From contig NZ_AOIO01000040.1 in assembly GCF_000337555.1 (NCBI RefSeq), forward strand, positions 62,001 to 126,000: a DNA stretch of 64,000 nucleotides. The letters run 5' to 3'. Shown in pieces: positions 51,525 through 59,869 of the stretch; the first letter of the stretch is position 1; each line of letters opens with the position of its first letter. The position numbers and the translations under genes were made by a program. The DNA comes from Natrialba asiatica DSM 12278 (GTDB lineage: Archaea > Halobacteriota > Halobacteria > Halobacteriales > Natrialbaceae). The notes beneath the pieces are model-generated. The model did no database searches, had not been told where the DNA came from, and saw only the letters and a list, made by a program, of their open reading frames with translations.

Positions 51525-51914
51525 TTAATCGGCCGCGTTACGCTGTCCGTGTTGCCCGCGTCCCGGATCGACCTGTGCGTACTGATCGACGACGCTGTAA
51601 CTCGGCCGTCGTCGAGCAGCCCACCGTCGCAGGTCACTCCCGAGCAGGTCGAGGCCGGTCGCTCGCATGAACCGCCGTGCAGGCGGCGATCGAATCATCG
51701 TGATCAAGGCCCACATCGTTCCCGCCGTGAACGATCCCATCGCCGAGAACGTCATCCCGAGCGTCAGGAACGTCGCCGAATAGACGTACCCGATCGTCAT
51801 CGACGGAATGCTCGTTCCGAGGGGCACTCGTGAACTCGGGTTCAACAGCGTCGGCCCGAGGAAGACGAGAGAGAGGCCGCTTCCGATCATGAAGACGAAG
51901 TCTTGCCACATCAT
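51525..51914 (-). CDS. Small membrane protein
   Basis: A 129-residue protein (MMWQDFVFMIGSGLSLVFLGPTLL) with three hydrophobic segments (also SMTIGYVYSATFLTLGMTFSAMGSFTAGTMWALI) and a polar, basic C-terminal part ending GRGQHGQRNAAD. No family is recognised. Two adjacent ATGs (51914, 51911) are possible starts. Confidence 0.55.
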   Translation of the reverse strand: MMWQDFVFMIGSGLSLVFLGPTLLNPSSRVPLGTSIPSMTIGYVYSATFLTLGMTFSAMGSFTAGTMWALITMIRSPPARRFMRATGLDLLGSDLRRWAARRRPSYSVVDQYAQVDPGRGQHGQRNAAD

Positions 51915-52010
51915 CAAACACGCTTACTCGATTGTGAGTTAAAACTCCCTCGGTCGGGAAATAAGCAGTTGCGACTGATATTCGTGCCGAACTGAGGTAC
52001 CAGATCCGAA

Positions 52011-52655
52011 CTAGGAGCGGTCGAGAACGCCCTCCGAAACCAGCGTCTCTTCGACGGCCGCCATCGAGGAGACGACGACATCGCAGTGCGGTTCAACGGC
52101 CGGTTTCGGCTCGAATCCGATCGCGAGCGACGCGGCCTCGAGCATCGGTAAGTCGTTCGCGCCGTCGCCGACTGCAACGGTGTCCGCGAGCGAGACGCCG
52201 ACCGACTCCGCGAGTTCAGCGAGCGCGTCGTCCTTGGTGCCCTCGATTAGCGGCCCGTCGACCTCGCCGGTCAGTTCGGCCTCGGTTATCGGCAAGCGAT
52301 TCGAGACGATGTGATCGACGGTCACGCCCTCGCGCTCCAGTGCGGCCGCGACGCCGCGTTCGAAGCCGCCGGTGAGAATCGCCGTCGTCACGCCGGCCTC
52401 GTTCAGCGTCTCGATGAGATCGGCCGCCCCCGGGCGGAGTTCGACCTGGTCGAAGGCAGCGGTCGCGTCGGCCTCCGATAGCCCTTCGAGCAGGGCCGCC
52501 CGCTCGCGGAGGCTCGTCGCGTACCCGATTTCGTCGTTCATCGCGCGGTCCGTGATCTCGGCCATCTCGTCGGCGACGCTCCGGCGCTCGCCGAGGAGCA
52601 CCGTCATCTCCGAATCCGAGAGCGTCCCGTCGAAGTCGAAAGCGACGACTGTCAT
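52011..52655 (-). CDS. serB: Phosphoserine phosphatase
   Basis: A 214-residue HAD hydrolase that carries out the last step of serine synthesis. The nucleophile motif is FDFDGTLSDSE (Asp7 and Asp9), motif II ILTGGFERG, and motifs III/IV KDDALAELAE and VGDGANDLPML. The arrangement divergent from serA (240-nt gap) supports this role over other HAD activities. Start ATG at 52655 is set by MTVVAFDFDGT. Confidence 0.93.
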   Translation of the reverse strand: MTVVAFDFDGTLSDSEMTVLLGERRSVADEMAEITDRAMNDEIGYATSLRERAALLEGLSEADATAAFDQVELRPGAADLIETLNEAGVTTAILTGGFERGVAAALEREGVTVDHIVSNRLPITEAELTGEVDGPLIEGTKDDALAELAESVGVSLADTVAVGDGANDLPMLEAASLAIGFEPKPAVEPHCDVVVSSMAAVEETLVSEGVLDRS

Positions 52656-52868
52656 TGCTCGCCGATTGTGGCCGATCGGATAAACCAGTTCAGGTTTCGG
52701 GCAGGTTTCGACGGGAACCTGGCCGGTTCGACCGGCCCGCTCTGTTCGCTCGTCTCGGTCGAGAACCGATAAAGAACCGTTCGAACGAAAATCCCTCACC
52801 GAACGTCGCGGACATCGATACCGCCGCTGACACGGTAGTTTTTGCCGCCCGTGTCGACAACGGAAGGG

Positions 52869-52874
52869 TTTACC
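52869..52874 (+). promoter_or_regulatory. TATA box of serA
   Basis: TTTACC lies 23 nt before the ATG at 52898, which predicts a leaderless serA transcript. Confidence 0.5.
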
Positions 52875-52897
52875 TGCTCCGCCCGATTGTCTCGCGC

Positions 52898-54484
52898 ATG
52901 AACGTGCTCGTCACGGACCCCATCGCGGACGCGGGTCTTGACGTACTCAGAGACGCCGGCCACGAGGTCGAAACGGGCTACGAACTCGAGGGCGAGGCCC
53001 TCCTCGAAGCGGTCTCGAACGCCAACGGACTCATCGTTCGCTCGGGGACCGAGGTGACCGAGGAGGTCCTCGACGCAAACGACGACCTCGTCATCGTCGG
53101 CCGCGCCGGCATCGGCGTCGACAACATCGACATCGACGCCGCAACCGACCACGGCGTCATCGTCGCAAACGCACCGGAAGGCAACGTTCGCGCCGCCGCA
53201 GAGCACACCGTCGCAATGACCTTCGCCGCCGCCCGCTCGATCCCCCAGGCCCACATCCGCCTCAAGGACGGCGAGTGGGCAAAGAGCGAATACCTCGGCG
53301 CCGAACTCGACGGCAAAACCCTCGGCGTCGTCGGCCTCGGCCGCGTCGGACAGGAAGTCGCCAAAAAACTCGACTCGCTCGGCATGGACATCGTCGCCTT
53401 CGACCCCTACATCTCCGAGGAACGCGCCGACCGCCTCGGCGCCGAACTCGTCGAGTTCAACGACTGCCTCGAGCGCGCCGACTTCCTCACCATCCACACG
53501 CCGCTGACACCCGAAACCGAAGGCATGATCGGCGAGGCTGAACTCGATCTGCTCGACGGCGGGTACGTCATCAACGTCGGCCGCGGCGGCATCATCCAGG
53601 AGGACGCACTCGCCGCGAAGGTCGAAGACGGAACGCTCGCCGGAGCGGCGCTCGACGTGTTCGCGGAGGAACCGCTGCCCGCCGAGTCGCCGCTGCTCGA
53701 ACACGACGACGTTATCGTCACGCCTCACCTGGGTGCGTCGACCGAGGCCGCCCAGGAGAACGTCGCGACCTCGACGGCCGAACAGGTCAACGCAGCCCTC
53801 TCCGAGGAGCCGGTCGCGAACGCACTCAACGCCCCTTCGATCGACGAGAGCGCGTTCCCCCGCGTCGAACCCTACATCGAAATCGCCGAGACCGCCGGCA
53901 AGGTCGCCGCCCAGTTGCTCGACGGCCGCATCGAAACCGTCGAAGTCACCTACGAGGGCGAGATCACCGACGAGGACATCGAGTTCGTCACGGCCTCGGC
54001 GCTGAAGGGCGTCTTCGAACCGCTCGAGTGGCAGGTCAACGCGGTTAACGCGCCCCAGATCGCCGAGGATCGCGGCGTCGACGTAACCGAATCGAAGACC
54101 CACCAGGCCGCGGACTTCCAGAGCCTGATCTCCGTGACGGTCGGTAACGACGAGGACGAAATCTCCGTCGACGGAACGCTCTTCGCCGGCGACGACCCGC
54201 GGATCGTCCGCGTCGACGGCTACCGGGTCGACGCCATCCCGCACGGGAAGATGGTCGTCACGCGCAACACGGACGAACCGGGCGTTATCGGCCTGATCGG
54301 TTCCGTCATGGGCAAACACGGCGTCAACATCGCCGGCATGTTCAACGCCCGCGAGGCCCACGGCAGCGAGGCGCTAACGGTGTACAACGTCGACAGCCAG
54401 GTTCCCGACGCGGCGAAGGACGAACTCAACGAGGACGGGAGAATCATCGGCGTCGACTACATTACGCTGAACGGCCAGAACTGA
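52898..54484 (+). CDS. serA: D-3-phosphoglycerate dehydrogenase
   Basis: A 528-residue enzyme that starts serine synthesis by oxidising 3-phosphoglycerate. NAD motif VVGLGRVGQEV (144-154), GRAGIGVDNID (68-78), the catalytic Arg/Glu/His region (VGRGGIIQEDAL; PHLGASTEAAQENV). After residue 320 follow the allosteric-substrate domain and a C-terminal ACT domain (TDEPGVIGLIGSVMGKHGVNIAGM), the usual serine sensor. The 3' end shows a tandem repeat (see 54464-54505). Confidence 0.95.
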   Translation: MNVLVTDPIADAGLDVLRDAGHEVETGYELEGEALLEAVSNANGLIVRSGTEVTEEVLDANDDLVIVGRAGIGVDNIDIDAATDHGVIVANAPEGNVRAAAEHTVAMTFAAARSIPQAHIRLKDGEWAKSEYLGAELDGKTLGVVGLGRVGQEVAKKLDSLGMDIVAFDPYISEERADRLGAELVEFNDCLERADFLTIHTPLTPETEGMIGEAELDLLDGGYVINVGRGGIIQEDALAAKVEDGTLAGAALDVFAEEPLPAESPLLEHDDVIVTPHLGASTEAAQENVATSTAEQVNAALSEEPVANALNAPSIDESAFPRVEPYIEIAETAGKVAAQLLDGRIETVEVTYEGEITDEDIEFVTASALKGVFEPLEWQVNAVNAPQIAEDRGVDVTESKTHQAADFQSLISVTVGNDEDEISVDGTLFAGDDPRIVRVDGYRVDAIPHGKMVVTRNTDEPGVIGLIGSVMGKHGVNIAGMFNAREAHGSEALTVYNVDSQVPDAAKDELNEDGRIIGVDYITLNGQN

Positions 54485-54505
54485 GCCTGACGCTGAACGG
54501 CCAGA
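54464..54505 (+). repeat. Tandem repeat of the serA 3' end
   Basis: ACGCTGAACGGCCAGA occurs at 54464-54479 as the last codons of serA and again at 54490-54505 just after the stop, also followed by a stop-like TCTAA. This looks like a short duplication of the gene end with loss of the frame. Confidence 0.7.
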
Positions 54506-54579
54506 TCTAAGCCGCATTGCACTCGATAGCCGACGTTCAGATTCGAATCGCTGCTCCGTCGAACATCGAACGTCGAACG

Positions 54580-55536
54580 TTATTCCGACTGGGATTCCTG
54601 GTCCTGTTCCTGATCCTGTTCCGCCGACGGCGACTGCTCCGGCGTCTCCGGCGGCTCCGGTGCCGACCCCGTGATCGTCACCGTCCGCCCCTCGACGCTG
54701 CTCTCGTGAACGTCGCTCGTAATTCCTTCGAGTTCAGCCACGACTTCGTCGGTCAGGTCGGTACCCGGCTCGAGGATGAAGACCCAGGTCATGGTATCCG
54801 CCATCGGCGTCTCGCTGGAGACGCCCCAGATGTATATTTCGTCGAGCGTGACCGCATCGCCCGCCGGAGCGTTGTATTCGCCGGTAACGGTCGTCTCGTG
54901 TGGAAGTTGTCTGAAGAGGTGCGTGAACTCCTGGTCGACATCTTCGAGGCGGTCGTGCTCGCCGTTGTGGGCGTCGATCCGCTCCTCGTAATCCGGCCCG
55001 ACGACGATGGTCTCGTTGCTCACCGCGATGTCGCGCCGTCCCGACGAGTTCGGAATCGCGCCGTCGATGACGGCGAAGTCCGCGTACTCCTCGACGAACT
55101 CGTACTCGTCGTCGCCCTCGACGCCGTCGACGATGGCCTGCTTGTCGAACGAGCCGAAGAAGACCTGCGTGAGCGACTGGATCAGGTGTGCATCGACGGT
55201 GTCGGCGGAGACGCCGAAGTAGTCCGGGAAGACGGAGGAGAAATCGGTGTCCTCGGGGAACGACTCGGTGTAGTCGAAGCGCCGGTTACCGCCGTTGAAC
55301 GGGTCTGCGTCGGTCAGCCACGTTCGGAAGGCGGCGGCCTCGTCCCAATTAGCGTCGATGTCGCGGTCCGGGATGTCCCGGTCGAGTCCGTCCTGTTCGC
55401 CGTTGCCGTCGGTACTGTTCCCGTCATCTTGATTGCCGTTCCCGGTATCATCGGAGTCGTTGCTGCCCATACAGCCCGCCAGCCCGACTGCGAGAAGCCC
55501 GATGACGCCGCGGCGCGTGACCGTTGAAGATGTCAT
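54580..55536 (-). CDS. Tat lipoprotein of unknown function
   Basis: A 318-residue protein with the signal MTSSTVTRRGVIGLLAVGLAGC (twin arginine and lipobox GLAGC, Cys22). A low-complexity Asp/Asn/Gly linker (30-60) is followed by a domain with WDEAAAFRTWLTDADPFNGGNRRFDYTESFP and FEEYADFAVIDGAIPNSS-like segments. It ends with a Glu/Gln/Pro-rich tail (EQDQEQDQESQSE). No family is recognised. Confidence 0.68.
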   Translation of the reverse strand: MTSSTVTRRGVIGLLAVGLAGCMGSNDSDDTGNGNQDDGNSTDGNGEQDGLDRDIPDRDIDANWDEAAAFRTWLTDADPFNGGNRRFDYTESFPEDTDFSSVFPDYFGVSADTVDAHLIQSLTQVFFGSFDKQAIVDGVEGDDEYEFVEEYADFAVIDGAIPNSSGRRDIAVSNETIVVGPDYEERIDAHNGEHDRLEDVDQEFTHLFRQLPHETTVTGEYNAPAGDAVTLDEIYIWGVSSETPMADTMTWVFILEPGTDLTDEVVAELEGITSDVHESSVEGRTVTITGSAPEPPETPEQSPSAEQDQEQDQESQSE

Positions 55537-55714
55537 GTCTATCTGGTAGGCGTCAACCACGGGCTGACGGATAATGGCTCGTGACTGTCTATCCGCGTGA
55601 GAACGTCCGTAATATTAAGGTGTCTCGTAGCGCTGCAAGCGCTGGAAGGGAGCGAACGCAGACCGCACATCGGGAGCGGTTCACGTCGAACGACGTTCCG
55701 AGCGGGTAACAGTA
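55537..55714. other. Intergenic stretch before the structured element
   Basis: About 180 bases without a supported ORF. Here start the upstream promoter sequences of the candidate RNA element (copy 2). Confidence 0.35.
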
Positions 55715-55882
55715 GGTATAAGCCACTATAGATCAACAATTAGACCGGAAGCCACACTCCAGAGTGGGACGACCGCGCAAGCGAAAATGTCCCGGGTGCT
55801 AGGCCCACCCGAGACGTGGCTTCCAAGTTTGCACCACTTCGAAGCCATGACCTGGTTCATTCTACCGGGATATAAACGTCCC
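55715..55882 (+). ncRNA. Candidate structured RNA or leader element, copy 2
   Basis: A TATA box (about 55715-55723) is followed after 29 nt by GGAAGCCA (55747-55754), which pairs with TGGCTTCC (55817-55824). Inside are a GGGAC/GTCCC stem holding CGC-GCAA-GCG, and CGGGTG/CACCCG (55793-55811). Sixteen bases (CCGAGACGTGGCTTCC) are identical to copy 1, as is GAAGCCATG (55841-55849) downstream. The last hairpin GGGAT...GTCCC (55867-55882) differs from copy 1 only by an A-to-G that keeps the pair as G-U. The zinc-ribbon gene follows 107 nt later. Reading frames of copy 1 are broken here by two single-base insertions. Confidence 0.45.
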
Positions 55883-55988
55883 GACAGATTGACGAATACG
55901 GGGGAGAATCAGTGGCACCCGCCGGGTTTGAATCTGACAAGAGTAAGAGAAATACGGCCAACAGTTGCGGCGGATCGAGGCGAGTCCG

Positions 55989-56159
55989 ATGTGTGATCGC
56001 GATCCACCCGATGACGCTGAGCGGCCGAACGTCCTCTCACTGTCTACCTGTCCGGTGTGTGGCGGGTCGATCACCCGCGTAACAGTTCACGGTCCCTCCA
56101 AGGCCGTTTCGACCCCCTGTGGCTGTCAGTTTCCCCCTGCCGGTCTCGAGTTCGAGTAG
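55989..56159 (+). CDS. Small CPxCG zinc-ribbon protein (paralogue of 6496-6786)
   Basis: A 56-residue protein: CPVCGGSITRVTVHGPSKAVSTPCGCQFPPAGLEFE preceded by a short acidic lead. It has one CxxC pair and one CGC motif, sufficient for a zinc site. The core matches the protein at 6496. Both genes follow the same structured element at similar distance, so the cassette of element and gene was duplicated or both were kept together. Confidence 0.7.
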   Translation: MCDRDPPDDAERPNVLSLSTCPVCGGSITRVTVHGPSKAVSTPCGCQFPPAGLEFE

Positions 56160-56285
56160 CCGGTCGCAGCCACAGTATCTACAGCCAGTTGGTGCCGAAC
56201 GCATTCGGGTATCCATTACACGCGTGAACGACGTGCGATCGATAACGGCAAAAGACCTATCGCCCCAACGGCCAACTCATCAATT

Positions 56286-56699
56286 ATGAACGACGATGCC
56301 GACGTTACGGTCGAGTTCGACGAGGACGGACTCGTTCCCGCCGTCGCACAGGACGCCGAAACGGGCGAGGTACTCATGCTCGCGTACGTCTCCCAGGAAG
56401 CGCTCGATCGCACGCGAGAAACCGGCCGCGCACACTACTACTCGCGCAGCCGAGACGAACTCTGGGAGAAAGGTGCGACGAGCGGTCACATCCAGACTGT
56501 ACGGGAGGTACGCGTCGACTGCGACGCCGATACCCTCCTCTATCTGGTCGAACAGGACGGCGGCGCGTGCCACACCGGCTACCGGTCGTGTTTTCACCGG
56601 ACCATCGAGGGCGATGTCGTCGGCGAACGAGTGTTCGATCCAGATGCTGTCTACGACGCGGAAACTGATGGCGAGGAAACGACCGAAACCGAGGTCTAA
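56286..56699 (+). CDS. hisI: Phosphoribosyl-AMP cyclohydrolase
   Basis: A 137-residue metal enzyme of histidine synthesis that opens the purine ring of PR-AMP. Core motifs: [40 protein letters not shown] and the metal-binding [28 protein letters not shown]. The last 20 residues are an acidic tail. It is not linked to other his genes here. A short gap (9 bp) separates it from the next gene. Confidence 0.95.
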   Translation: MNDDADVTVEFDEDGLVPAVAQDAETGEVLMLAYVSQEALDRTRETGRAHYYSRSRDELWEKGATSGHIQTVREVRVDCDADTLLYLVEQDGGACHTGYRSCFHRTIEGDVVGERVFDPDAVYDAETDGEETTETEV

Positions 56700-56708
56700 C
56701 ACGGGCGA

Positions 56709-57869
56709 ATGAGTGAACGCGTCTACCCCGCCGCCGACGTCGGCGACGAGACACCCACCCCGCTCGACGAACTCGAGGCCGCCAGGGAGCGGCTCGAGCA
56801 GGCGACCCAGCGCATCGAGGACCACGGCAGCGACGCCGTCACCGAGGCCGCCGAAGCCTACCGCAACGCGGACGACCTCCTGACCGAGTACGTCGACCGA
56901 GCCACCGGCACCGGCCGCGAGAACTTCCAGGCCTACGTCGAACTCGAAGGCCGGTTCTCGACGCTGGTCGAAAGCCTCCCCGACGACCTGAAAGCGCGCG
57001 CAGCGTTCGACGACGCGCTCGACGCGATCGACAAACGCCGCCTCAGCGAAAGCGACTTCAAACGCGCACGCGACGCACTCGAACCCGCCGCCCGGTACGC
57101 CGATCTGCTCGACGAACGCGAAGCCGCCCGCGAGGCCCTCGACGACGCCCGAACCGTCGCCGCCAAGCGCCGCCGCGAACTCGACGACGAGATCGGCGAG
57201 CGCGAACGACTCGTCGAACTCGGTACCGCCGATCTCGATGCCCCGGTCGAGCGATTGCGAGACCCGATCGAGCACTACAACGAGGCGGTCCGCGAGGCGT
57301 TCTCGGCGTTTCTACACGAGACGTCGGCTCGCGACGTCTTTACCCTCCTCGAACGAAGTCAGTGGTACCCCTTCGTCGAGTTCAGACGGCCGCCCGCAGA
57401 CCTGCGCGAGTACGTCCAAGCGAGCGCCGACGGCGAGTACACGATTCCGGAACTGCTCGAGTTCGCCGACTACTCGCGGTCGAAACTCGAACACTACGTC
57501 GAGAGCGCGGACGTGCTCAAACGCCGGGTTGCGACCCAGCAGACCTATCTCGACGGGATCGATGCCGAGCCACTGACGGTCGAGTGGCCGCCCGGTCCCG
57601 CCGGTGCGCTCCGACGCCGAGTCAGGGAGTATCGGCCGTTCGTCGCCCGCGTCGCCGGCGAAGAAACGGTCGATCGACTCCGGGCGGTGCGCGAGTGCAC
57701 GTTCGAGGACGAGTACGACCGCCTTCAGACGGCCGCCCAGGCGGTGGTCCAACTCACGCCCGACGAGCGTGAACAACTCGCAAGCGGCGCGCTCGACGCT
57801 GAACTCGAGGCGCTACGAGGGGAGCAGGCCGCGCTCGAGGCCGCACTCGAGATCGACGATCCGGTATAA
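56709..57869 (+). CDS. DUF7118-like coiled-coil protein
   Basis: A 386-residue acidic protein. Most of it is helical with long heptad-like stretches (LDELEAARERLEQATQRIED, KRRRELDDEIGERERLVELG, ALEAALEIDDP). It has no catalytic motif. Such proteins are conserved in haloarchaea next to hisI; I associate them with the DUF7118 label. Possible roles are structural or DNA-associated, but unknown. Confidence 0.6.
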   Translation: MSERVYPAADVGDETPTPLDELEAARERLEQATQRIEDHGSDAVTEAAEAYRNADDLLTEYVDRATGTGRENFQAYVELEGRFSTLVESLPDDLKARAAFDDALDAIDKRRLSESDFKRARDALEPAARYADLLDEREAAREALDDARTVAAKRRRELDDEIGERERLVELGTADLDAPVERLRDPIEHYNEAVREAFSAFLHETSARDVFTLLERSQWYPFVEFRRPPADLREYVQASADGEYTIPELLEFADYSRSKLEHYVESADVLKRRVATQQTYLDGIDAEPLTVEWPPGPAGALRRRVREYRPFVARVAGEETVDRLRAVRECTFEDEYDRLQTAAQAVVQLTPDEREQLASGALDAELEALRGEQAALEAALEIDDPV

Positions 57870-58004
57870 CGCGGCTCGAGACTGCGGCTGTGACGGGGTT
57901 TGGAACACGCGTCTCGCTTCCGAGGACACCGATTTCTCCTGTCAGTGAGCAGTGAGTATCGGAGATCGATCATCGAGAAGCGAGAAGTGAGCAGCGAGCA
58001 TCGA

Positions 58005-58232
58005 TCAGTCGTCAGGGCTCGTCCCGTTTTCCGCCGCGAGTTCACCCGGCTCGAAAATGTCCTCGATCGGGCAGTCGAAATACGCGGCGAGTTCGAACGC
58101 GAGTTCGAGCGAGGGGTCGTAGCGCTCGCGTTCGATCGCGTTGATCGTCTGCCGGGTGACGTCGACGGCCGCGGCGAGGTCGCCCTGGCTCAGGTCGGCC
58201 CGTTCGCGGCGGGCCCGGAGGTCGTTTTGCAT
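58005..58232 (-). CDS. Xre-family HTH transcription regulator
   Basis: A 75-residue protein (MQNDLRARRERADLSQGDLAAAVDVTRQTINAIERERYDPSLELAFELAAYFDCPIEDIFEPGE). It is the short archaeal/bacterial Xre type that pairs with a membrane protein of the DUF2178 kind. Start at 58232 matches that family; the frame upstream is Gly/Arg-rich noise. The stop of the membrane gene is 4 bp upstream, so they form one operon. Confidence 0.9.
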   Translation of the reverse strand: MQNDLRARRERADLSQGDLAAAVDVTRQTINAIERERYDPSLELAFELAAYFDCPIEDIFEPGELAAENGTSPDD

Positions 58233-58236
58233 ACTG

Positions 58237-58641
58237 TTACGCTCGGAACCGGACGTACGTGTACGTACCGCCCCAGAGCAACCAGAACGCACACCACGCC
58301 CAGAAGACGTAGAGGAGCTCCGAACTCCAGGTGAACCGCCCGAGCAGCTCGAGCGTCCACAGCGAGACGAAGGCGGCGAAGCCGCCGAATCCGATCGCCG
58401 TCAGGACGAGGTCGCTCGTGCGAGCGGCCAGCGCCTCGTCGCGTTCGTCGTAGACCGACTGCGGTGACGCTCGCGGGATCGTGACGCCGACGACGAACGC
58501 GGCGACGTAGACGACGGTGCCGATCAGCGCCTCGCCGACGGCGATCCCGAGGAGGAGTGCGGCGATGCCGACGACGTAACTCGCGCTCGACGCTCTACGG
58601 TACGTCCGGGGATTGAACTCGGAAGTTGAGAGTGCGGTCAT
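58237..58641 (-). CDS. Four-helix membrane partner of the Xre regulator (DUF2178-like)
   Basis: A 134-residue protein with four hydrophobic helices (VVGIAALLLGIAVGEALIG, VVYVAAFVVGVTIP, VLTAIGFGGFAAFVSLWTLELL, LLYVFWAWCAFWLLWGG). It is the partner of the Xre regulator downstream, an arrangement that usually senses a membrane or stress signal. A palindrome in its upstream region (58674-58686) is a good operator candidate. Confidence 0.7.
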   Translation of the reverse strand: MTALSTSEFNPRTYRRASSASYVVGIAALLLGIAVGEALIGTVVYVAAFVVGVTIPRASPQSVYDERDEALAARTSDLVLTAIGFGGFAAFVSLWTLELLGRFTWSSELLYVFWAWCAFWLLWGGTYTYVRFRA

Positions 58642-58673
58642 GGGTGGTATCGACGGGAACGGTGGAAAGCTCC

Positions 58674-58686
58674 CTTTACAGTAAAG
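58674..58686. promoter_or_regulatory. Palindromic operator candidate CTTTAC-A-GTAAAG
   Basis: A perfect 13-bp palindrome (CTTTAC at 58674-58679, A, GTAAAG at 58681-58686), 33 nt before the membrane gene and overlapping its probable TATA region (TTTACTGTAAAG on the minus strand). It sits between the Xre operon and the divergent stress protein, so the Xre protein may bind here. Confidence 0.6.
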
Positions 58687-58819
58687 GATGTTTTACACCC
58701 TTATGAATCTATCCACCGATCGGATCGCTGATAACGGATCGACTCGGTCGATACCGCCAAAGGTGGGCTGGCTCGACGACGAGCACGGAGTTTTCACCGT
58801 CGATCGCGTAGCGTCGGCC

Positions 58820-59248
58820 ATGACTCGCCACCTGCTCGTACCCATGGACGACTCCGAACCCGCTCGCGCGGCCCTCGAGCACGCGCTCTCGATCTTCCTC
58901 GACGACGAAATCACGGTTTTGCACGCCGTCGATGAACTCGAGGCCGGCTATGCCGGCGAGCCGTCGGCCACCACTGCCACCGGCGACGAGTTCGAGCCCG
59001 AGTTCTTTGCGGCTGTCCGATCGATGGCCGCGGAATACGACCGGAGCGTCGAAACGGCCGTCGTCGAGGGTACGTCGGCAGCAGCGATCCTCGAGTTCGC
59101 TCGCGAGGGGGGCGTCGATCAGATCGTCATGGGAAGCGAGGGGCGATCGGGCGTTTCCCGGATGTTGCTCGGAAGTATCGCGGAAGGGGTCGCCCGTCGG
59201 TCGACGGTTCCGGTGACGGTCGTTCCGGGAGGAGAGACTGACGAGTGA
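58820..59248 (+). CDS. Universal stress protein
   Basis: A 142-residue UspA-fold protein (MTRHLLVPMDDSEPARAALEHAL). ATP-binding motif GSEGRSGVSRMLLGS near the C terminus. The open frame continues upstream to 58688, but this part has no Usp features, so the start at 58820 is preferred. It is a second Usp with 44565-44981. Confidence 0.9.
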   Translation: MTRHLLVPMDDSEPARAALEHALSIFLDDEITVLHAVDELEAGYAGEPSATTATGDEFEPEFFAAVRSMAAEYDRSVETAVVEGTSAAAILEFAREGGVDQIVMGSEGRSGVSRMLLGSIAEGVARRSTVPVTVVPGGETDE

Positions 59249-59344
59249 CGAACGGACGGGTGTTTAACGGGCAAGTGGCGACCTGAGACGACGAATCGGT
59301 GGAAATCAGCGGGGTTTTTCCACGGCACGTCCCAATCGAGACGT

Positions 59345-59854
59345 ATGGACGACAGGGCCGGGACGACGCTGCATACCGGTCTGCTCATCCTGACGACCGC
59401 CGTGATTGCGTGGATATCCGGACTGCCAATGTTGTTCCCGAGTCTCGGTCCGTCGGCGTTCGTCCTCGCGCTCTTTCAGGACAGCGACGCGACCTCGCCG
59501 CGGCGGGTGATCGGCGGGCACGCGATCGGCGTCGCCGCCGGATTACTGGCGTATCACCTGCTCGCGACCGGCGTCTCGATGACGAGTTCACCGCCGCCGG
59601 GGTCGATCGAGGGGCTTCGCCTCGCGGGGAGCGCCGTCCTCGCGACGATGCTCACGGCGGGCGGGATGCTCGCAACCGATACCCGTCATCCGCCCGCGTG
59701 CGCGACGACGCTGATCGTTTCGCTCGGCCTCCTCTCGACCGTCTTCGAGGGGGTGCTGATCGCGCTCACCGTCGTCGTCCTCGTCGTCGCACACCAACTC
59801 CTCCTCGCGACCGAACGCGCGGGTGCGCGGTACGAAAAGCGGCTCCGGTCGTGA
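59345..59854 (+). CDS. HPP family membrane protein
   Basis: A 169-residue protein with four or five membrane helices. HPP-family motifs are LPMLFPSLGPSAFVLALF and the HPPACATTLIVSLG segment (about 118-131) from which the family is named. In plants and cyanobacteria HPP proteins transport nitrite in chloroplasts; the role here is unknown. A basic tail follows. Confidence 0.88.
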   Translation: MDDRAGTTLHTGLLILTTAVIAWISGLPMLFPSLGPSAFVLALFQDSDATSPRRVIGGHAIGVAAGLLAYHLLATGVSMTSSPPPGSIEGLRLAGSAVLATMLTAGGMLATDTRHPPACATTLIVSLGLLSTVFEGVLIALTVVVLVVAHQLLLATERAGARYEKRLRS

Positions 59855-59869
59855 ACGCACTCCCCGCGT

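Noticed and set aside
52796-54361. Minus-strand ORF of 521 residues opposite serA
   Set aside because: Its Asp/Val/Gly repeats are the antisense image of serA codons; serA itself has all the expected motifs.
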